Assembly: GCF_023195515.1 (NCBI RefSeq)
Contig: NZ_JALPKR020000002.1
Span: 5,123,001 to 5,187,000 of the forward strand
From: Variovorax sp. S12S4
GTDB lineage: Bacteria > Pseudomonadota > Gammaproteobacteria > Burkholderiales > Burkholderiaceae_C
Length of the DNA: 64,000 nt
Direction of reading: 5' to 3'
Below are positions 8,974 to 20,940 of the stretch, piece by piece. A program made the translations under genes and the position numbers. The notes below the pieces were generated by a model, which saw nothing but the letters and a program-made list of their open reading frames with translations, was not told the origin of the DNA and searched no databases. The first letter of the stretch is position 1; each line of letters opens with the position of its first letter.

Positions 8974-9869
8974 GAGGTTTGTTCTTGTTGTCGATTGTTT
9001 GAAGCTGGTGCACCCGCCTGCGGCTCTTCGGCCTTCATGGCCCGCCACACGGCGAGTGCGGCCACGGTGTCGCGCACGTCATGCACCCGCACGATGGCCG
9101 CGCCGCGGTCCACCGCGAGCATTGCCGCCGTCACGCTGGGCACCAGGCGCTCGGCCGCGGCCGGAATGCCGCTGACGGTGCCGATCGAAGATTTGCGCGA
9201 CCAGCCCAGCAGCAGCGGATAACCGGCCTCGAGCAATTCACGCTGGCGTGCCAGCAGGGCAAAATTTTGCGCCACCGTCTTGCCGAAACCAATACCGGGG
9301 TCCAAGGTGATTCGCGAAGGATCGACGTTCAGCAAACGAAGTTGCGCCGCTTGCTCGGCCCAGAACGCCAGCACCTGGGAGAGCACGTCGCCCTGCATGG
9401 GCGCGGTCTGCATGGTCTGCGGATCCCGGTGCATGTGCATCAGGCAAACGCCGCACGAAGGATGCGCCGCCACGGCTTCGCGTGCACCGGGCTGCCGCAG
9501 CGCCCAGACGTCGTTGACGATGTCGGCGCCCAGGTCGAGCACCGCGCGCATGACTTCAGGCTTGTAGGTGTCCACGGACACCGGCACGCCCAGCCTGACC
9601 GCTTCGCGCACCACCGGCAGCACGCGCGCCAGTTCGGCATCGAGCGGCACGGCCGGGCTGCCGGGCCGGGTCGACTCGCCACCAATGTCGAGGATGTCGG
9701 CGCCCTCTTTCAGCAACTGCTCGCAATGCTGCAGCGCGGCCGAGGTGGAGGCATGCGCCCCGCCGTCGGAAAACGAATCGGGGGTGACGTTGACAATGCC
9801 CATCACACGCGGCTGCGCGAGATCGATGGTGAATCGAGCGGTCTGCCAGGTCGGCGAAGCTGCCGTCAT
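8970..9869 (-). CDS. folP: Dihydropteroate synthase
   Basis: Joins p-aminobenzoate to 6-hydroxymethyl-dihydropterin pyrophosphate in folate synthesis; it is the sulfonamide target. The 299-residue protein has both diagnostic motifs: [14 protein letters not shown] near residue 25 and [15 protein letters not shown] near residue 57. GFGKT and the C-terminal RVHDV are also seen. It lies between ftsH (upstream) and glmM (downstream, 4-bp overlap). A hairpin with a T run separates it from ftsH, so it may rely on read-through or its own promoter. Confidence 0.97.
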   Translation of the reverse strand: MTAASPTWQTARFTIDLAQPRVMGIVNVTPDSFSDGGAHASTSAALQHCEQLLKEGADILDIGGESTRPGSPAVPLDAELARVLPVVREAVRLGVPVSVDTYKPEVMRAVLDLGADIVNDVWALRQPGAREAVAAHPSCGVCLMHMHRDPQTMQTAPMQGDVLSQVLAFWAEQAAQLRLLNVDPSRITLDPGIGFGKTVAQNFALLARQRELLEAGYPLLLGWSRKSSIGTVSGIPAAAERLVPSVTAAMLAVDRGAAIVRVHDVRDTVAALAVWRAMKAEEPQAGAPASNNRQQEQTS

Positions 9870-9885
9870 GGGGCACCTTCGCTAT

Positions 9886-9910
9886 GAAAAACGGGGCCAA
9901 GGGCCCCGTT
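9886..9910 (-). terminator. Intrinsic terminator after ftsH
   Basis: ACGGGGCC (9891-9898), AAG, GGCCCCGT (9902-9909) form an 8-bp stem with a 3-nt loop. On the minus strand it is followed by TTTTTC. It is placed 23 bp beyond the ftsH stop and 17 bp before the folP start. Confidence 0.75.
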
Positions 9911-9932
9911 GTTGTGTGAAGCCGGATGCACT

Positions 9933-11849
9933 TCAGGCAGCTGTCGGTGCCGGATCCGGATTGACAGCCGGCGTACCGCCGCTGCCGCCGCTGCCCGAGG
10001 GCGGAATGCGCGGCGTCCAGTCCTTGGGCGGACGCGGTGCGCGGCCGGCCATGATGTCGTCGAGCTGTTCGCTGTCGATGGTTTCCCACTCGAGCAGGGC
10101 CTTGGCCATGGCGTGCATCTTGTCGCTGTTTTCCTCGATGAGGCGGCGCGCCAGGGCGTACTGCTCGTCGATGATGCGGCGGACTTCGGCATCGACCTTT
10201 TCCATGGTCTGCTCGCTCATGTTCGTGGTCTTGGTGACCGAGCGGCCCAGGAACACTTCGCCTTCGTTCTCGGCATAGACCATCGGGCCAAGTGCATCGG
10301 TCATGCCGTAGCGCGTGACCATGTCGCGGGCGATGGAGGTCGCGCGCTCGAAGTCGTTGCTGGCGCCGGTGGTCATCTGGTGCATGAACACTTCTTCGGC
10401 GATTCGGCCGCCGAACAGCATGCTGATCTGGTTCAGCATGTATTCGCGGTCATAGCTGTAGCGGTCTTGCGCCGGCAGGCTCATGGTCACGCCAAGGGCG
10501 CGGCCGCGCGGAATGATGGTGACCTTGTGGACAGGGTCGCACTTGGGCAGCAGCTTGCCGATGAGGGCGTGGCCAGACTCGTGGTACGCCGTGTTGCGGC
10601 GCTCTTCCTCGGGCATGACCATGCTCTTGCGCTCCGGGCCCATGAAGATCTTGTCCTTGGCCTTCTCGAAGTCCTGCATTTCAACGACGCGCGCATTGCG
10701 GCGCGCAGCCATCAGGGCAGCTTCGTTGCACAGGTTGGCCAGGTCGGCGCCGGACATGCCGGGCGTGCCGCGCGCGATCACGCTCGGGTTCACGTCCTGC
10801 CCGAGCGGCACCTTGCGCATATGCACGCCGAGGATCTGCTCGCGGCCGCGGATGTCGGGCAGCGTCACGTACACCTGACGGTCGAAACGGCCCGGGCGCA
10901 GCAGCGCGGCGTCCAGGATGTCGGGGCGATTGGTTGCAGCCACCACGATCACGCCGAGATTGGTTTCGAAACCGTCCATCTCGACCAGCATCTGGTTCAG
11001 GGTTTGTTCGCGCTCGTCGTTACCGCCACCCAGGCCGGCGCCGCGCTGGCGGCCCACCGCATCGATTTCGTCGATGAAGATGATGCAAGGAGCGTTCTTC
11101 TTGGCGTTCTCGAACATGTCGCGCACACGGGCCGCGCCCACGCCGACGAACATTTCAACGAAGTCGGAGCCCGAGATCGAGAAGAACGGCACCTTGGCTT
11201 CGCCGGCGATCGACTTGGCGAGCAAGGTCTTGCCGGTACCCGGAGGGCCGACCAGCAGCAGGCCGCGCGGAATGCGGCCGCCGAGCTTCTGGAAGCGCTG
11301 CGGGTCTTTCAGGAAGTCGACCACTTCACGGACTTCTTCCTTGGCCTCGTCGCAGCCTGCGACGTCGGCAAAAGTGACCGTGTTGTTGTTCTCGTCCATC
11401 ATGCGGGCCTTGCTCTTGCCGAAGCTGAACGCTCCGCCCTTGCCGCCGCCCTGCATCTGGCGCATGAAGTAGATCCAGACGCCGATCAGGAGCAGCATCG
11501 GGCCCCAGCTCACCAGGAGCGTCATGAGGAGCGAGCCCTCTTCGCGCGGCTTGACGTCGAACTTGACGTTGTGGTCGATCAGGTCGCCCACCAGACCGCG
11601 GTCGAGCACCGTGGCCGTCGTGCGGATCTTGCGATCGTCGTTGGTGACGGCGATGATTTCTCCGCCGCCCGCGCCTTCAGGAATGACGGCGCTCTTGATC
11701 TGGTTGTTTCGGACCTGATCCAGGAATTCCGAATAACTCACCGTCCCCGAGCCGACGCCGCCGCGGGTGTCGAACTGCTTGAACACAGTGAACAACACCA
11801 TGGCAATGACGAGCCATACGGCAACTTTGGAAAACCACTGATTGTTCAA
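9933..11849 (-). CDS. ftsH: ATP-dependent zinc metalloprotease FtsH
   Basis: Membrane-anchored AAA+ protease that degrades misfolded membrane proteins and regulators such as LpxC and sigma-32. It has two N-terminal membrane helices (about 8-24 and 108-127) around a periplasmic domain. Walker A is GPPGTGKT (201-208), Walker B is IFIDEID (257-263), the second region of homology follows, and the zinc site is HESGH (423-427). I chose TTG at 11849 because family members begin [11 protein letters not shown] and a GGAG lies 7 bp upstream; the longer frame reaches into unconserved sequence. This gives 638 residues. rlmE lies upstream, the usual rlmE-ftsH pair. Confidence 0.97.
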   Translation of the reverse strand: MNNQWFSKVAVWLVIAMVLFTVFKQFDTRGGVGSGTVSYSEFLDQVRNNQIKSAVIPEGAGGGEIIAVTNDDRKIRTTATVLDRGLVGDLIDHNVKFDVKPREEGSLLMTLLVSWGPMLLLIGVWIYFMRQMQGGGKGGAFSFGKSKARMMDENNNTVTFADVAGCDEAKEEVREVVDFLKDPQRFQKLGGRIPRGLLLVGPPGTGKTLLAKSIAGEAKVPFFSISGSDFVEMFVGVGAARVRDMFENAKKNAPCIIFIDEIDAVGRQRGAGLGGGNDEREQTLNQMLVEMDGFETNLGVIVVAATNRPDILDAALLRPGRFDRQVYVTLPDIRGREQILGVHMRKVPLGQDVNPSVIARGTPGMSGADLANLCNEAALMAARRNARVVEMQDFEKAKDKIFMGPERKSMVMPEEERRNTAYHESGHALIGKLLPKCDPVHKVTIIPRGRALGVTMSLPAQDRYSYDREYMLNQISMLFGGRIAEEVFMHQMTTGASNDFERATSIARDMVTRYGMTDALGPMVYAENEGEVFLGRSVTKTTNMSEQTMEKVDAEVRRIIDEQYALARRLIEENSDKMHAMAKALLEWETIDSEQLDDIMAGRAPRPPKDWTPRIPPSGSGGSGGTPAVNPDPAPTAA

Positions 11850-11925
11850 ACGAAGCTCCAGTCGAAAGCGCGTGACAAGATTGTGAAAAGAACGCGCTGT
11901 GGGTACGCAATTGCGCCCCATTTTA

Positions 11926-11948
11926 GGCTTTTCAAGCTACGAAAAGCC
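11926..11948. repeat. Inverted repeat in the rlmE-ftsH gap
   Basis: GGCTTTTC (11926-11933) and GAAAAGCC (11941-11948) form an 8-bp stem with a 7-nt loop, within the 190-bp gap between rlmE and ftsH. It may be a weak terminator for rlmE or part of the ftsH leader; there is no clean T run on either side. Confidence 0.4.
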
Positions 11949-12040
11949 GGCATTTCCCTAATGCAGCCATAGCCTCCGAAGGGTTTGCGCCCCATTGACA
12001 CCCCTTGGCGGCCCGTTCAAGGGGTTGCAGCGTCAAGGTA

Positions 12041-12709
12041 TCAAAGCGTTTCCTGAGCCTTCAGACCCATGCCGACCAAAAAGGTTTCGGACGATTTGTC
12101 GCGCGAAGCCTTGGGCTTGAAGGGCTTTACGGTGCGAAAGTTCGCCTTGAACAGCTTCACCAGCTCGTCGTAGCCGCTGCCATGGAAGAGCTTGGCCACC
12201 AGCGCCCCTTCGGGCTTCAGGTGGTGCTGGGCGAAGTCGATTGCAAGCTCGATCAGGTGCGCAACCCGGGCGGCGTCGGCCGAGTGAATGCCCGAGAGGT
12301 TGGGCGCCATGTCCGAAACCACCAGGTCGGCCTTGCGGCCCGCCAGCACGCCCAGCACCTGCTCCAGCAGCTCCGCCTCGCGGAAGTCGCCTTGCAGGAA
12401 GGTCACGCCCTCGATGGGTTCCATCGGCAGGATGTCCAGCGCAATGATGGTGCCGTTCAATTCCCCGGCCGCGGCGCCGTCCGGCGACATGCGCCGCCGC
12501 AGGTACTGGCTCCAGGCGCCCGGGGTGGAACCCAGGTCGACCACCAGCTGGCCCGGCTTGACCAGCCCCAGCGACTCGTCGATTTCCTTGAGCTTGTAGG
12601 CGGCACGTGCGCGGTACCCCTCCCGCGTGGCCAGCTTCACATACGGATCGTTGATGTGGTCGTGCAGCCACGCCTTGTTGACTTTTTTGCTTTTTGCCTT
12701 GGTGCTCAT
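12041..12709 (-). CDS. rlmE: 23S rRNA (uridine-2'-O)-methyltransferase RlmE
   Basis: Methylates U2552 in the A-loop of 23S rRNA late in 50S assembly, using SAM. It is 222 residues long, typical of FtsJ/RrmJ. Seen: the conserved YKLKEID with catalytic Lys39, the SAM motif [13 protein letters not shown] (about 57-69, with STPGA where AAPGG is usual), [11 protein letters not shown] with the catalytic Asp, and ALVAKLFHG with the second catalytic Lys. It is divergent from yhbY, another ribosome-assembly gene, and upstream of ftsH. Confidence 0.95.
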   Translation of the reverse strand: MSTKAKSKKVNKAWLHDHINDPYVKLATREGYRARAAYKLKEIDESLGLVKPGQLVVDLGSTPGAWSQYLRRRMSPDGAAAGELNGTIIALDILPMEPIEGVTFLQGDFREAELLEQVLGVLAGRKADLVVSDMAPNLSGIHSADAARVAHLIELAIDFAQHHLKPEGALVAKLFHGSGYDELVKLFKANFRTVKPFKPKASRDKSSETFLVGMGLKAQETL

Positions 12710-12786
12710 GGGTGGCCTCCCGTGCTTCGCGCTGCGGTATTCGCTTGGAAGCGGCCCGGCGTTTCGAGAGGTTGCTTTCTACCCTC

Positions 12787-12801
12787 GATAATACGGGGAT
12801 G
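12787..12801 (+). promoter_or_regulatory. Possible -10 element placing the yhbY start at +1
   Basis: GATAAT at 12787-12792 matches a sigma-70 -10 box. The A of the yhbY ATG lies 7 bases after its end, the usual distance to a transcription start. No clear -35 hexamer is seen 17 bp upstream. If real, the yhbY mRNA would be nearly leaderless. Confidence 0.4.
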
Positions 12802-13278
12802 CCCGCCATTCAACTTACCCCTGCCGAGCGCAAGGTGCACCGCGCCGAAGCTCACCACCTGGATCCGATCGTCATGGTCGGTGGAGACGGGCTGACCCCT
12901 GCCGTTAAAAAAGAAGCCGATGCGGCGCTCAAGGCCCACGGCCTGATCAAGATCCGCGTCTTTTCCGACGACCGCCTGGCGCGCGACGCCATGCTGCAGG
13001 AACTGGCCGATGAACTCGACGCGGCGCCCATCCAGCACATCGGCAAGCTGCTGGTGTTGTGGCGCCCCAAGCCCGAGAAGGAGCGAGTGGTCGACGAAGA
13101 CCGCATGCCCGGCCCGCGCGACATCAAGGTGCTGAAGTACAGCAAGCGCGGCGGCCAGCGCCCCGAAATCAAGACCCTGCGCGTGCTCGGCAACCAGCGG
13201 CTCACCCCCGGCGGCACCATCAAGCGCGCCAAGGCGAAGCGGCCGCTTTCGGCCAAGAAGCGTAACCAGGCAGACTGA
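12799..13278 (+). CDS. yhbY: YhbY/CRS1 family RNA-binding protein
   Basis: Small KH-like RNA-binding protein associated with pre-50S ribosome maturation. The first roughly 97 residues are the CRS1-YhbY domain (LTPAERKVHRAEAHHLDPIV; the GxxG-type loop region VGGDGLT follows). The remaining 60 residues are a basic tail ending in lysine/arginine-rich sequence, longer than E. coli YhbY (97 residues). I chose ATG at 12799 from the family N-terminus; a longer in-frame reading exists but overlaps the rlmE promoter region. Divergent from rlmE across a 90-bp gap. Confidence 0.9.
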   Translation: MPAIQLTPAERKVHRAEAHHLDPIVMVGGDGLTPAVKKEADAALKAHGLIKIRVFSDDRLARDAMLQELADELDAAPIQHIGKLLVLWRPKPEKERVVDEDRMPGPRDIKVLKYSKRGGQRPEIKTLRVLGNQRLTPGGTIKRAKAKRPLSAKKRNQAD

Positions 13279-13280
13279 AC

Positions 13281-14039
13281 TTGGTGCCAGCGCAAGGCGC
13301 CCAGCGCCATATCCTCTGCATGAAGTGGGGCACGAAATACGGCCCCGAATACGTCAACCGCCTCTACGCCATGGTGCGCCGCAACCTGAGCGGCGACTTC
13401 AAGTTCGTGTGCCTGACGGACGACGGCACCGGCATTCGCCCCGAAGTGACGTGCCTGCCGATTCCTCCACTCAACCTGCAACTGGCGCCGGGCCAGCGCG
13501 ACGGCGCGTGGAAGAAGCTCACCACCTTCGAAAAAGACCTGCACGGCCTGCGCGGCACCGCCCTCTTCCTGGATGTGGACGTGGTGATCGTCGGCAGCCT
13601 CGATGCATTCTTCGAGCACCCCGGCGAGTTCCTGATCATTCATGACTACGCGCGCCCCTGGCGGCGACAGCGGATCACCGGCAATTCGTCGGTCTACCGC
13701 TTTGAACTCGGTGCCCATGCCGACGTGCTGGCGTACTTTCGCGACAACATGGACAAGGTGCAGGGCGAGTACCGCAACGAGCAGACCTACCTGTCCGCCA
13801 TGATGCACAAGCAAGGCAAGCTGGGCTATTGGCCCGCGGCCTGGTGCCCGAGCTTCAAGTACCACGGCATACCCACCTGGCCGACCAACTACTGGGAAGA
13901 GCCCTTCGTGCCCGAAGGCGCGCGCATCATGGTGTTCCACGGCGAATGCAATCCGCCGGATGCGCTGGCGGGTCGCCGCAACCGGGCTTTCCGCTACATC
14001 CGGCGGGCAAACTGGATCGCGAAGTTCTGGAAGGAATGA
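13281..14039 (+). CDS. Putative GT-A-fold glycosyltransferase
   Basis: A 252-residue soluble protein that I do not recognise as a named family member. It has a nucleotide-sugar-transferase look: a beta-alpha start (ILCMKWGTKYGPEYVNRLYA), FVCLTDD near residue 42, a hydrophobic strand ending in the DxD-type motif FLDVDVVIVG (Asp98 and Asp100), and HDYARPW after it. The C-terminus has MVFHGECNPPDAL. A GT8-like or related retaining transferase is plausible; substrate unknown. Start is uncertain: TTG 13281, GTG 13284 or ATG 13320 are all in frame, with no strong RBS. It follows yhbY by 2 bp, so they may share a transcript. Confidence 0.65.
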   Translation: MVPAQGAQRHILCMKWGTKYGPEYVNRLYAMVRRNLSGDFKFVCLTDDGTGIRPEVTCLPIPPLNLQLAPGQRDGAWKKLTTFEKDLHGLRGTALFLDVDVVIVGSLDAFFEHPGEFLIIHDYARPWRRQRITGNSSVYRFELGAHADVLAYFRDNMDKVQGEYRNEQTYLSAMMHKQGKLGYWPAAWCPSFKYHGIPTWPTNYWEEPFVPEGARIMVFHGECNPPDALAGRRNRAFRYIRRANWIAKFWKE

Positions 14040-14054
14040 GCTGAACGGACACGG

Positions 14055-14069
14055 GGCGGCAGCGCCGCC
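14055..14069. terminator. GC hairpin between convergent genes
   Basis: GGCGGC (14055-14060), AGC, GCCGCC (14064-14069): a 6-bp perfect stem in the 38-bp gap between the glycosyltransferase-like gene and the convergent DUF4149 gene. It has no T tract, so terminator function is only suggested by position. Confidence 0.35.
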
Positions 14070-14077
14070 GCTGGTCC

Positions 14078-14503
14078 TCAGCTTGCCGCGGGCGCCTTGG
14101 CAGCGCCCATGCGCCACAGCAGTGCACCCGCGCACAGCCACTGAACCAGGTACATGCCGCTTCCCACGGCGTGCCAGAGCTTCAGGTTGTCGCGCGCAAG
14201 AATCCGGGGTGCCACGGCATATTGCTGGAGCAGTGCCAGCAGCAAGGCACCCAGTATCAGGAAGATGGCGGTCATCGACGCGTTGTCGATGCGGTCGTCC
14301 ATCTTGGTCCTGAAATGAACCAGCAGCAGCAGGCCGCAGCCGATGGCGATCCAGCTCTGCGCCTCGAACAATTGCCCTGCGAAATTGCCCGCCACGGCGG
14401 GGTTGCCGAGCCGTGCGAAAAGCATCGGCACGACCAGAAAGCCGATCGTCGTGAGGCTGCCCCACCAGAAGGCGGCGAGCAACAGCGCGAGGCGGTCTTT
14501 CAT
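14078..14503 (-). CDS. DUF4149 domain membrane protein
   Basis: A 141-residue integral membrane protein with about four hydrophobic helices (near residues 5-27, 48-63, 77-95 and 110-132). The N-terminal pattern (WWGSLTTIGFLVVPMLF, then LFEAQSW) matches the DUF4149/TMEM205-like family, whose function is unknown. It starts 18 bp after greA stops on the same strand and is probably co-transcribed with it. That arrangement is common in Burkholderiales as far as I recall. Confidence 0.8.
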   Translation of the reverse strand: MKDRLALLLAAFWWGSLTTIGFLVVPMLFARLGNPAVAGNFAGQLFEAQSWIAIGCGLLLLVHFRTKMDDRIDNASMTAIFLILGALLLALLQQYAVAPRILARDNLKLWHAVGSGMYLVQWLCAGALLWRMGAAKAPAAS

Positions 14504-14521
14504 CGGGCGTGAATCAGGTGG

Positions 14522-14998
14522 TCAGATGTAGCGAACCGCCACGATCTCGTAGCGCTTCAGGCCGCCCGGGGCCTGCACCTCGGCGACATCGCCTTCTTCC
14601 TTGCCGATGAGCGCACGCGCGATCGGGCTGGAGATATTGATGAGTCCGAGCTTCAGGTCGGCTTCGTCCTCGCCGACGATCTGGTACTTGACCGCTTCGC
14701 CGGTTTCTTCTTCCTCGAGTTCCACCGTGGAGCCGAACACCACCTTGCCGCCGGCATCGAGTTCGGCCGGATCGATGATCTGCGCGGCCGACAGCTTGCC
14801 TTCGACTTCCTGGATGCGGCCTTCGATGAAGCCCTGGCGGTCCTTGGCGACCTCGTACTCGGCGTTTTCGCTCAGGTCGCCCTGCGCGCGGGCTTCGGAA
14901 ATCGCGTTGATGACCCAGGGGCGGTCCACGGTCTTGAGCTGATGCAGCTCGGCGCGCAGCTTCTCGGCACCGCGCTTGGTAATTGGGATGGTGGCCAT
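14522..14998 (-). CDS. greA: Transcription elongation factor GreA
   Basis: Rescues backtracked RNA polymerase by stimulating cleavage of the 3' end of the transcript. It is 158 residues, the standard length: an N-terminal antiparallel coiled coil (residues about 5-75) with the acidic tip region ([12 protein letters not shown]), then an FKBP-like C-terminal domain (about 80-158) ending [11 protein letters not shown]. It lies downstream of the carAB-kdoO transcript after a hairpin, and upstream of the DUF4149 gene. Confidence 0.97.
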   Translation of the reverse strand: MATIPITKRGAEKLRAELHQLKTVDRPWVINAISEARAQGDLSENAEYEVAKDRQGFIEGRIQEVEGKLSAAQIIDPAELDAGGKVVFGSTVELEEEETGEAVKYQIVGEDEADLKLGLINISSPIARALIGKEEGDVAEVQAPGGLKRYEIVAVRYI

Positions 14999-15013
14999 GT
15001 TTGGTTCTCCATA

Positions 15014-15046
15014 AAGCGAAACCGCCGAACGCTGCCGTTCGGCGGT
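15014..15046 (-). terminator. Hairpin terminator after the carAB-kdoO transcript
   Basis: ACCGCCGAACG (15021-15031) and CGTTCGGCGGT (15036-15046) form a perfect 11-bp stem with a 4-nt loop. On the minus strand TTTCGCTTTAT follows, a broken T tract. It lies 16 bp past the Kdo hydroxylase stop and 22 bp before the greA start. Confidence 0.7.
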
Positions 15047-15062
15047 CGATTGGGGGAAAGGA

Positions 15063-15932
15063 TCAGACGAGTGTGCGTCCGGTCAGCCGGCTCAGGATGG
15101 CGAGCGGGCTCGAATCCGGATTGTATTGCTTCGACGCAGCCAGATGAAGGGTCTGCTCGAGCATGTACTGGCCCGCCATAACGGCGTGCGAGGTCTGGTC
15201 CGAGAAGCAAACCCACACCGAACCCGGCGGAAATTCGGCCTTCTCCTGCGGCGAATTTTCCTGGTAGGCCATGTCCGATTTCATGCCGTCGTGCAGCTGC
15301 AGCATCAGGTGGTCGTATTCGCTGCGGAACGACTTGGTCACGTGCAGCGACTGCAGCAACTTCGCTTGCCAGCGCACATAGGGCTTGGCGCGCGGCAGAA
15401 AGCGCTTGGCGATGTCCTCGAAAGGTTCGCCCACGCGCCACACGCGCGGCGCGCCTTCTGGGTTCACGTTGGTGAACACCCGAAGGATGCGCTCGCCATA
15501 GTTGGGCCGCGAGGGAAATGCATCGACATGCAGGCGGCGGTCGTCGGCGCGCCACGATTGCACGCGCGTCTCGACTTGCGCTGGCCGGTAGCTGGTCGGC
15601 GCCAGCCGCAGGGCTGGCGTGTAGTGCGGCAGCAGGCCGTGGATGAGTTGCTGCGCCTGCGCGCGAAACCGCCCCACCATTGCCGTTGCCTTGCGCTGCA
15701 CGTCCTCGTCGCCGACAGCGCCCTTGAGCTTGCCGTTGGCGTCGAGGCTGATGTTGCGCACATCCGGCGACAGCAGGCTCGGCGTGAGCAGGCTGCGCTC
15801 TTCGGGCAGCAGCTCGAAGCCCAGGCGCGGAAAGTACAGCACCTTGCCCGCTTCCAGTTCGGCGATCCACGCTTCGTTGGGCGTGGCCGCGTTCCAGTCC
15901 GCGAGGTCGAGTTCGACGAGCTGCGTTTCCAT
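15063..15932 (-). CDS. kdoO: Kdo hydroxylase family protein (Fe(II)/2-oxoglutarate dioxygenase)
   Basis: A 289-residue protein that I recognise as the Kdo 3-hydroxylase family (KdoO). It converts the outer Kdo sugar of the lipopolysaccharide inner core to Ko using Fe(II), O2 and 2-oxoglutarate. The metal-binding HxD is His135-Val-Asp137 ([12 protein letters not shown]) and a candidate distal histidine is His249 in DQTSHAVM; an Arg-rich helix lies between. The start ATG is at 15932, 8 bp after the carB stop, so it is probably the last gene of the car transcript. LPS genes lie nearby (lpxA/B/D), but not adjacent. GTG at 15938 is an alternative start. Confidence 0.85.
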   Translation of the reverse strand: METQLVELDLADWNAATPNEAWIAELEAGKVLYFPRLGFELLPEERSLLTPSLLSPDVRNISLDANGKLKGAVGDEDVQRKATAMVGRFRAQAQQLIHGLLPHYTPALRLAPTSYRPAQVETRVQSWRADDRRLHVDAFPSRPNYGERILRVFTNVNPEGAPRVWRVGEPFEDIAKRFLPRAKPYVRWQAKLLQSLHVTKSFRSEYDHLMLQLHDGMKSDMAYQENSPQEKAEFPPGSVWVCFSDQTSHAVMAGQYMLEQTLHLAASKQYNPDSSPLAILSRLTGRTLV

Positions 15933-15940
15933 GGCCACGC

Positions 15941-19189
<3,249 letters not shown>

Positions 19190-19190
19190 C

Positions 19191-19748
19191 TTATTTGTCC
19201 TTGGTGAAACCGATGCCGCGGCCGCTGTAGGCGCCCGGCTTCGGTTCATCCATCAGTTGATGGATCGCGTTGAATACATCGCGAAAGTTCTGGTCGTATC
19301 GCTGTTCCAGCGCGTTCAGCTTGCGTTTGAGATCGGCGTGCTCCGACAGCATGCTGCGCAGCTTGACGAAGGTACGCATGATCTCGATGTTGACGGCCAC
19401 GGCGCGTTCGCTGCGCAGCACGCTCGACAACATGGCCACGCCCTGTTCGGTGAACGCCACGCTGCGGTAGCGCGCGCCGCCGGAACCCGGCTTCTCGGCT
19501 TTTGAGATCACAAGTTGTGATCTCAAATTCTCGAGGTCGTGGTTTTCGAGGGTGAAGGCAAAGTCCGCGGGAAAACGATCGAGGTTGCGGCGCATGGCCT
19601 GCAACAACACGCGGGTCTCGACGCCGTAGAGCGCGGCAAGGTCCTGCGCCAGCATGACCTTGAGGCCGCGCAGCACATAGATCTTGCCCTCGGCATCGCG
19701 CAATGCGGCGATGACCGAGACGTCGAGCACCGCGGGTGCATCAGCCAC
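19191..19748 (-). CDS. ORF6N domain-containing protein between carA and carB
   Basis: A 185-residue protein with a phage-type ORF6N domain (about 18-115). It runs from [20 protein letters not shown] through [14 protein letters not shown] to [19 protein letters not shown] and is followed by a helical, probably coiled-coil tail ([19 protein letters not shown]). ORF6N/KilA-N proteins are DNA-binding, typical of phages and mobile islands; the function here is unknown. Start GTG 19748 has GGAG 9 bp upstream and overlaps the carA end by 8 bp. The stop is 1 bp before carB, so all three are translationally linked. It looks less GC-rich than its neighbours. It contains a 27-nt perfect palindrome at 19501-19527. 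Confidence 0.85.
   Translation of the reverse strand: MADAPAVLDVSVIAALRDAEGKIYVLRGLKVMLAQDLAALYGVETRVLLQAMRRNLDRFPADFAFTLENHDLENLRSQLVISKAEKPGSGGARYRSVAFTEQGVAMLSSVLRSERAVAVNIEIMRTFVKLRSMLSEHADLKRKLNALEQRYDQNFRDVFNAIHQLMDEPKPGAYSGRGIGFTKDK
19501..19527. repeat. Perfect 27-nt palindrome inside the ORF6N gene
   Basis: TTTGAGATCACAA (19501-19513), a central G, then TTGTGATCTCAAA (19515-19527): 13-bp arms with no mismatch. It is AT-richer than its surroundings and encodes LRSQLVIS in the ORF6N protein. It resembles a regulator or recombinase binding site. Function is unknown. Confidence 0.75.
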
Positions 19749-20940
19749 GTGCCTGCTCTCCACGTGCCTGCTCCATGAGCGCGGTGAAGCGGTCGAACAG
19801 GTAGCCGATGTCGTGCGGGCCGGGCGAGGCCTCCGGGTGGCCCTGGAAGCAGAACGCCGGCCTGTCGGTGCGCGCAAGGCCCTGCAGCGTGTTGTCGAAC
19901 AGGCTGATGTGGGTGGCGCGCAGGTTGGCCGGCAGCGACTTCTCGTCGACCGCGAAGCCATGGTTCTGGCTGGTGATGCTCACGCGGCCGTTGTCCAGGT
20001 CTTTCACCGGATGGTTCGCGCCGTGGTGGCCGAACTTCATCTTGAAGGTCTTCGCACCCGAGGCCAGCGCCATGATCTGGTGCCCCAGGCAGATGCCGAA
20101 GGTCGGAATGCCGGTCTCGATGAGTTCCTTGACCGCGCTGATGGCGTAATCGCAAGGCTCCGGGTCGCCCGGGCCGTTGGCCAGGAAGATGCCGTCGGGT
20201 TTGAGCTTGAGCACATCGGCGGCGGGCGTTTGCGCCGGCACCACGGTGATGCGGGCGCCGCGCTGCGCGATCATGCGCAGGATGTTCTTCTTGACGCCGT
20301 AATCGAACGCCACCACGTGGAACTTGGGCGTGATCTGCACGCCGTAGCCCGGCTTGCCGTTCGAGTTCACGAGCTTCCACTCAGTTTCGGTCCACTCGTA
20401 GGTCTGCTTCACCGACACGACCTTGGCCAGGTCGAGCCCGGCCATGTTGGGCGCGCCCTTGGCGGCGGCAATGGCCTTGTCGATCAGCGCCTGCGTCACG
20501 GCTTCGCCCGCGGCCAGGCCGAGGATGCAGCCGTTCTGCGCGCCATGGGTGCGCAGGTGGCGGGTCAGCTTGCGGGTGTCGATGTTCGCGATGGCCACCG
20601 TCTTGCCGGCCACGAGGTATTCGTTCAGCGTCGCGGTCTTGCGGAAATTGGATGCGACGAGCGGCAGGTCTTTGATGATCAGGCCAGCGGCATGGATCTT
20701 GTCGGCTTCGATGTCTTCCCCGTTGACGCCGTAGTTGCCGATATGCGGATACGTGAGCGTCACGATCTGCTGGCAATAACTCGGGTCGGTGAGGATTTCC
20801 TGGTAACCGGTCATGGAGGTGTTGAACACCACTTCACCGGTCGTGGAGCCGGCGGCTCCGATCGAATTGCCTTGAAAGACCGTGCCGTCTGCGAGCGCCA
20901 GGATGGCGGGCGGGAAACTTCCCTTGAGAGACAAAAGCAC
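19741..20940 (-). CDS. carA: Carbamoyl-phosphate synthase small (glutaminase) subunit
   Basis: Hydrolyses glutamine and passes ammonia to CarB. It is 399 residues: an N-terminal CPSase_sm domain ([32 protein letters not shown]) and a C-terminal class-I glutamine amidotransferase domain with nucleophile Cys in [10 protein letters not shown] and His/Glu in [11 protein letters not shown]. Start is GTG 20940 with GGAG 6 bp upstream. The C-terminus ends with a duplicated [10 protein letters not shown], produced by a 15-bp tandem repeat at the junction with the ORF6N gene. Confidence 0.97.
   Translation of the reverse strand: MLLSLKGSFPPAILALADGTVFQGNSIGAAGSTTGEVVFNTSMTGYQEILTDPSYCQQIVTLTYPHIGNYGVNGEDIEADKIHAAGLIIKDLPLVASNFRKTATLNEYLVAGKTVAIANIDTRKLTRHLRTHGAQNGCILGLAAGEAVTQALIDKAIAAAKGAPNMAGLDLAKVVSVKQTYEWTETEWKLVNSNGKPGYGVQITPKFHVVAFDYGVKKNILRMIAQRGARITVVPAQTPAADVLKLKPDGIFLANGPGDPEPCDYAISAVKELIETGIPTFGICLGHQIMALASGAKTFKMKFGHHGANHPVKDLDNGRVSITSQNHGFAVDEKSLPANLRATHISLFDNTLQGLARTDRPAFCFQGHPEASPGPHDIGYLFDRFTALMEQARGEQARG
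19745..19773. repeat. 15-bp tandem duplication at the carA end
   Basis: CCACGTGCCTGCTC occurs at 19745-19758 and again at 19760-19773, a period of 15 bp (five codons). It duplicates EQARG at the CarA C-terminus and spans the start codon and ribosome-binding region of the ORF6N gene. Confidence 0.8.

Noticed and set aside
8974..9048. Upstream extension of glmM into folP
   Set aside because: Family GlmM proteins begin [12 protein letters not shown]; the extension is folP read in another frame.
9909..11972. 687-codon open frame on the plus strand opposite ftsH
   Set aside because: Shadow of ftsH with no recognisable domain.
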